From positions 1 through 10,475 of the forward strand of contig CACYBZ010000125.1 in assembly GCA_902772795.1 (NCBI GenBank): a stretch of 10,475 bases of DNA, written 5' to 3'. Below the pieces are notes generated by a model that ran no database searches, was not told the origin of the DNA, and saw only the letters and a program-made list of their open reading frames with translations. Each line of letters opens with the position of its first letter. The stretch's first letter is position 1. Source of the DNA: an uncultured Ruminococcus sp. (GTDB lineage Bacteria; Bacillota; Clostridia; Oscillospirales; Acutalibacteraceae). Positions 7,313 through 10,475 of this stretch are shown here, one piece after another. A program made the translations under genes and the position numbers.

Positions 7313-7453
7313 CTTATCAAGAGTGACGGAGGGAACAGACCCTTTGAAGTCCGGCAACCTGCCTGTGGGTAAGGTGCTAAATTCTGCGGTGCAACCGAAA
7401 GATGAGTAAATTTGTGAAACCTTTCGGATAAATCCGAAAAGGTTATTTTTTTT
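7313..7453 (+). promoter_or_regulatory. SAM-I (S-box) riboswitch with terminator and antiterminator
   Basis: The aptamer spans 7313-7406. P1 is CTTATC (7313-7318) with GATGAG (7401-7406). Conserved S-box blocks are present: CTTATCAAGAG (7313-7323), GGAGGGA (7328-7334), CCGGCAACC (7351-7359) and AAGGTGCTAAATTC (7371-7384). The expression platform is also readable. A terminator stem (7418-7429 with 7432-7444, one bulged A) is followed by eight Ts (7446-7453). The antiterminator is CCGAAAG (7395-7401) pairing with CTTTCGG (7421-7427). It shares its 3' arm with the terminator and its 5' arm borders the P1 strand. When SAM binds, P1 forms, the antiterminator cannot form, and metK transcription stops. 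This gives feedback control of SAM synthesis. Confidence 0.95.
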
Positions 7454-7492
7454 GTGCTGAAAAATCATAGCGTGAGAAAGGAAAAGGAATGT

Positions 7493-8677
7493 ATGATTAA
7501 GCATTTTTTTACATCGGAATCTGTAACGGAAGGACACCCCGATAAAATCTGTGACGGCATTTCTGATGCCATACTTGATGCGATACTGGAACAGGATAAG
7601 AATGCTCATGTTGCCTGCGAAACAACGGTAACAACGGGTATGGTACATATTATGGGTGAGATTTCCACTACGGCAAATGTTGATGCAACGGCAATCGCCA
7701 GAGAAGTAATTAACGATATCGGTTACAACAAAGGGGAATACGGTTTTGACGGAAACAACTGTGCGGTATTGATTTCGTTGGATAAGCAGTCACCTGATAT
7801 TGCTATGGGAGTCAACGAAAGTTATGAGCACAGGGACGGCGAAGATGATTTTCACAATCGGATTGGTGCAGGCGACCAGGGAATGATGTTCGGTTATGCG
7901 TGCGATGAAACACCTGAACTTATGCCGGCAACGATTTCCTATGCTCATAAGCTTTCCCGACAGCTTACTGCCGTCAGAAAGCAGGGAATACTGCCTTATC
8001 TCAGACCTGACGGAAAAACGCAGGTAACGATTGAATATCATGATGATGAAGTTGCCAGAATAGATACGGTTGTCGTTTCCACTCAGCATGACGAAGATGT
8101 CACACTGGAACAAATCAGGGAAGATATCAAGAAATATGTGATATTCCCTGTTATTCCGAAAGAACTGCTTGATGAAAATACGAAGTTCTTTATCAATCCG
8201 ACGGGAAGATTTGTTATCGGTGGGCCTGTCGGTGACAGCGGACTGACAGGAAGAAAAATTATTGTTGACACATACGGCGGATATTCCCGACATGGTGGCG
8301 GTGCGTTCAGCGGAAAAGACCCGACAAAAGTAGACAGAAGTGGGGCATATGCGTCAAGATATGTGGCAAAGAACATTGTCGGTGCAGGAGTTGCCAGAAA
8401 ATGCGAAGTGCAGATTGCCTATGCGATTGGTGTAGCGAAACCCGTATCTGTTTTCGTTGATGCTTTCGGAACGTCAGAGTATACCAACGAAGAACTGGCT
8501 GAAGCGGTCAGCAAGGTATTTGATTTAAGACCTTCAGCGATTATTGAAACGCTTAATCTGCGTGAAACCAAATACAGACCTGTTTCCGCTTACGGACATA
8601 TGGGCAGAGAAGACCTCAATGTCGCATGGGAAAAACTGGACAAGATGGAAGAAATAAAATCCGCCCTGAAAAAATAA
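7493..8677 (+). CDS. metK: S-adenosylmethionine synthetase (methionine adenosyltransferase)
   Basis: Cytoplasmic enzyme that makes SAM from methionine and ATP, releasing phosphate and pyrophosphate. It is 394 residues, normal for bacterial MetK. Signature segments are GHPDKICD (14-21), [11 protein letters not shown] (125-135), the [17 protein letters not shown] core (240-256) and the phosphate-binding loop [16 protein letters not shown] (268-283), with conserved Lys and Asp residues in place. The ATG at 7493 is chosen because the protein then begins at the usual family position ([18 protein letters not shown]), with AAAGGA ten bases upstream. An in-frame GTG at 7454 touches the riboswitch U-tract and has no ribosome binding site. 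The gene is monocistronic, controlled by the SAM-I riboswitch, and ends at a strong hairpin. Confidence 0.97.
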   Translation: MIKHFFTSESVTEGHPDKICDGISDAILDAILEQDKNAHVACETTVTTGMVHIMGEISTTANVDATAIAREVINDIGYNKGEYGFDGNNCAVLISLDKQSPDIAMGVNESYEHRDGEDDFHNRIGAGDQGMMFGYACDETPELMPATISYAHKLSRQLTAVRKQGILPYLRPDGKTQVTIEYHDDEVARIDTVVVSTQHDEDVTLEQIREDIKKYVIFPVIPKELLDENTKFFINPTGRFVIGGPVGDSGLTGRKIIVDTYGGYSRHGGGAFSGKDPTKVDRSGAYASRYVAKNIVGAGVARKCEVQIAYAIGVAKPVSVFVDAFGTSEYTNEELAEAVSKVFDLRPSAIIETLNLRETKYRPVSAYGHMGREDLNVAWEKLDKMEEIKSALKK

Positions 8678-8695
8678 TCCGATGAAAAGACGAAG

Positions 8696-8740
8696 CCGTA
8701 ACGATATGCACACAAAACGTGTATATCGTTACGGTATTTA
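8696..8740 (+). terminator. Terminator after metK
   Basis: A 16-bp stem (8696-8711 with 8719-8734, loop ACAAAAC) with a single G-T wobble begins 18 bases after the metK stop. The tail TATTTAGTTT is moderately T-rich and runs straight into repeat copy 2. The opposing lipoprotein gene ends about 100 bases further on. Confidence 0.85.
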
Positions 8741-8817
8741 GTTTAAGGGCGTTGCTCTTAAAAATCCCATCAGGTGCTTTGCCCCTGAACCCCACAAGCC
8801 TTTAAAAAGGCTTGACC
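8737..8817 (+). repeat. Three-hairpin intergenic repeat, copy 2
   Basis: It matches copy 1 (5678-5758) over 81 bases with two substitutions. One (GCCCTT to GCTCTT, 8751-8759 region) leaves the first stem paired through a G-T wobble on this strand. The other (CAGGGGC to CAGGTGC) creates one mismatch in the second stem. The third hairpin is unchanged. It begins at the tail of the metK terminator, as copy 1 begins at the tail of the pot terminator. On the minus strand, its AAGCC hairpin with a TTTTT run could help terminate the lipoprotein transcript. Confidence 0.88.
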
Positions 8818-8842
8818 GAAACTTTATAGGATTGATGTTCTG

Positions 8843-9661
8843 TCAAACGAACATTTCACGGAATGTATTATATTCACCGCCATAAGTACAGAATTTTTCT
8901 GCTTCTTTCTGTGTGGTGAATACTTTGTATACAGTGGCAGGAGTATCCGCTTTGAATATTTTGTTGCTGGTTGCCCGTATTCCGCTTACCCCGACCACAA
9001 CATAAGTCTGTCCGATATCGCTTTCCCCTTTTTTCATTGGTGCAGGATAAGAACTTTCCATATCCTGTGTACACGTGATATTATTTTCGAGGTCAAAAAT
9101 GATGAAGTAAGTATTTTTAGCTTTATCCGTCTTGTGAACGGAATAGAGCATTACAATATCATGATAGTTGTAGTGATAATCAAATGCTCCGCTTTTACTC
9201 CAGCCTGTTCTGTCCAGTCGGGAACAGTATTCCATGGGAAAGTCAAGAATATGTGTTTTGATATAGTCATCGGCATATTTCCATATGGACTTATTGATAT
9301 CGTCTTTTTCATAATCTTCCAGTTTTTCAGGGTAGAAATCCACTCCTGTAACGATATATTCTTTCTGATAACGTAAAACTTGGATATCGTTCTGTCTGAT
9401 TTTCAGAGCCGTCACGACAGCAACCTGTCCGTTGGAAAGATGACCGTCGTTGTGACAAGAAAAACGGAAATTTTCTTTGACGATGTCACGGCATTCTGAC
9501 AAATCAGTTTGCATATAGCCCTTATCGGGACTGCCGACAAAGGATATATGGATATTTTCAAAAGGGTCTGTGGTGGAAAGTGTTGCTTTACGGGGTGCTG
9601 ACATACAGGAAGTAAGCAGTATCACCGCAAGAATAACCGAAAGCAGGGCAAATTTTTTCAA
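8843..9661 (-). CDS. Putative lipoprotein of unknown function
   Basis: With the chosen start this is 272 residues with a classic lipoprotein signal, MKKFALLSVILAVILLTSC (lipobox LTSC, Cys19 lipidated), so it is probably anchored outside the membrane. Residues 32-85 (DPFENIHISFVGSPDKGY to LSNGQVAVV) resemble, from memory, a small beta domain common in Clostridia surface lipoproteins that ends in an LSNGD-V-V motif. The rest is not recognised. The start is TTG at 9661, six bases after GGAGG (9672-9668). The ATG at 9679 would place that ribosome binding site inside the coding region and give a less typical signal (MYRRYFLKKF). The gene starts 17 bases after the HAD stop on the same strand, so the two are probably co-transcribed. 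Confidence 0.8.
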   Translation of the reverse strand: MKKFALLSVILAVILLTSCMSAPRKATLSTTDPFENIHISFVGSPDKGYMQTDLSECRDIVKENFRFSCHNDGHLSNGQVAVVTALKIRQNDIQVLRYQKEYIVTGVDFYPEKLEDYEKDDINKSIWKYADDYIKTHILDFPMEYCSRLDRTGWSKSGAFDYHYNYHDIVMLYSVHKTDKAKNTYFIIFDLENNITCTQDMESSYPAPMKKGESDIGQTYVVVGVSGIRATSNKIFKADTPATVYKVFTTQKEAEKFCTYGGEYNTFREMFV

Positions 9662-9678
9662 GAAATACCTCCGATACA

Positions 9679-10317
9679 TTACCCGAAAATTTCTTTGCTG
9701 ATATCCGCAATTTCACAGAACGAGTGAAGAACATAGTCAGGACTGTCGGCTGTGCCGAAGCCGTATTCTGCGTAGACAAACGGAATCTGTGCATAATGTG
9801 TGGCGTTACAGTCGCCCTGTGTATCGCCGACATAGCAGGCATTATCGAGATGGTTTCTCTGCATAATCAGGCGGATATTGTCGCCCTTGGGAAGATTGGT
9901 TTTACCGTGACATTCTGTATCTTCAAAGAAACTTTCCAGTTGATGAGCCGTCAGAAAAGCATGGATATAATCTTCTCCGCAGTTGCTGACGAGATAGAGA
10001 TGGATATTCTGTTTCTGAAGTCGGTGGAGTGTTTCCTTGAGAGAGGGATAAAGTTTTCCGCCGAATCGGGCAAGATAAGCACATTCACGGTCATTGCAGA
10101 CTTTCATGAGATACATACCTTTTTCTGCGGGCAGGTCAGGAAAGAATACCTGAGCAATTTCCTCAGCGGTCTTGCCCATCTGCGATTTCAGCATTTCTTC
10201 GGTGAGTACAAAATCCGTCTCAGGATAATTCTTGATTTCATCGTTGAATGCTTTTACTACCATATAGGCACTGTCCCAAAGTGTGCCGTCCAGGTCAAAA
10301 ATAATGCCGTTTTTCAT
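9679..10317 (-). CDS. HAD-family hydrolase (phosphoglycolate phosphatase-like)
   Basis: A 212-residue cytoplasmic HAD phosphatase with all four motifs: DLDGTLWD (8-15, nucleophile D8 and acid/base D10), VSNCG with Ser111 (motif II), a motif III lysine at K139 or K144, and GDTQGD (164-169). A helical cap lies between residues 15 and 85, as in the PGP/Gph subgroup. The substrate is not determined; typical candidates are small phosphate esters such as phosphoglycolate. The start is ATG at 10317 because the family normally begins only a few residues before DxDGT and a G-rich ribosome binding site (GGGGG) precedes it. The upstream TTG at 10404 would begin inside repeat copy 3 and add 29 unrelated residues. 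The stop lies just upstream of the lipoprotein gene. Confidence 0.9.
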   Translation of the reverse strand: MKNGIIFDLDGTLWDSAYMVVKAFNDEIKNYPETDFVLTEEMLKSQMGKTAEEIAQVFFPDLPAEKGMYLMKVCNDRECAYLARFGGKLYPSLKETLHRLQKQNIHLYLVSNCGEDYIHAFLTAHQLESFFEDTECHGKTNLPKGDNIRLIMQRNHLDNACYVGDTQGDCNATHYAQIPFVYAEYGFGTADSPDYVLHSFCEIADISKEIFG

Positions 10318-10398
10318 GGAATACAACCCCCGTCTGAACATTTTTTCTACCTGAGTGGTTGGAATGATTTTCTCATAACTATGACAATCAAAAGTTTT

Positions 10399-10475
10399 TG
10401 TCAAACTTTTTTCAAAAAGTTTGGCAGGATTGTCAAGGGTGCAACCCTTGACACAGGATTTTTAAGGGCGGTAGC
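10399..10475 (-). repeat. Three-hairpin intergenic repeat, copy 3 (diverged, inverted, cut by window end)
   Basis: Read on the minus strand, it has the same order as copies 1 and 2. There is a partial CCGCCCTT arm (10471-10464), then linker AAAAATCC, a 10-bp perfect hairpin (10431-10440 with 10444-10453), linker ATCCTGC, and a 10-bp perfect hairpin (10402-10411 with 10414-10423). The first linker is identical to copies 1 and 2. The stem sequences are largely different but still pair perfectly. It lies upstream of the HAD gene. Confidence 0.7.

Noticed and set aside
7454..7492. GTG at 7454 as the metK start
   Set aside because: It follows directly after the riboswitch U-tract, lacks a ribosome binding site, and adds residues before the normal MetK N-terminus.
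9662..9679. ATG at 9679 as the lipoprotein start
   Set aside because: It would put the GGAGG ribosome binding site inside the gene and spoil a typical MKK lipoprotein signal.
10318..10404. N-terminal extension of the HAD protein to TTG 10404
   Set aside because: It starts within repeat copy 3, has no ribosome binding site, and adds residues with no family match.
10376..10404. Possible HAD promoter with TTGACA at 10404-10399 on the minus strand
   Set aside because: The -35 is perfect, but it is part of the third hairpin of the repeat and no acceptable -10 lies 16-18 bases downstream.

Overview
The window looks like chromosomal DNA of a low-to-mid GC Firmicute, most likely a Ruminococcus-like member of the Clostridia. 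This is an inference. It rests on strong AGGAGG-type ribosome binding sites, frequent TTG starts, consensus sigma-A promoters, an S-box (SAM-I) riboswitch, and short GC-rich multi-hairpin intergenic repeats of a kind I associate with Ruminococcus. I see no phage, transposase, CRISPR, rRNA or tRNA. Most genes belong to well-known families. The more unusual material is between the genes and in gene-family variants.

Layout from left to right. Positions 2-43 hold the probable last codons of a + strand gene, followed by a terminator hairpin shared with the convergent minus-strand operon. That operon (82-1284) encodes a UPF0340/YwlG-type protein followed by an HD-domain protein, driven by a promoter near 1325-1352. 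Divergently, a consensus promoter at 1440-1468, flanked by a 9-bp inverted repeat, drives a complete potABCD polyamine importer (1524-5620). Its genes are overlapped or closely spaced and it ends at a strong terminator. PotA carries an extra C-terminal block that looks like a second copy of its TOBE-like module.

Repeat copy 1 (5678-5758) follows, then a two-gene ECF sigma factor / membrane protein (putative anti-sigma) operon (5896-7145) with its own terminator. Next is metK (7493-8677), preceded by a consensus promoter and a complete SAM-I riboswitch with visible antiterminator and terminator. After metK come a terminator and repeat copy 2 (8737-8817). The right end carries a minus-strand pair, a HAD-family phosphatase (9679-10317) and a lipoprotein (8843-9661). 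A third, diverged and inverted repeat copy runs off the window edge (10399-10475).

Functional links: PotABCD would import spermidine or putrescine, and MetK makes SAM, which feeds methylation and, in organisms with the pathway, polyamine synthesis. The two are neighbours but have separate promoters. The sigma / membrane protein pair is a self-contained signalling module whose targets cannot be read from this window.

The strongest candidate for something under-described is the three-hairpin repeat element. Two copies are nearly identical. The third keeps the architecture while changing both sides of two stems together, which suggests selection on a folded structure.
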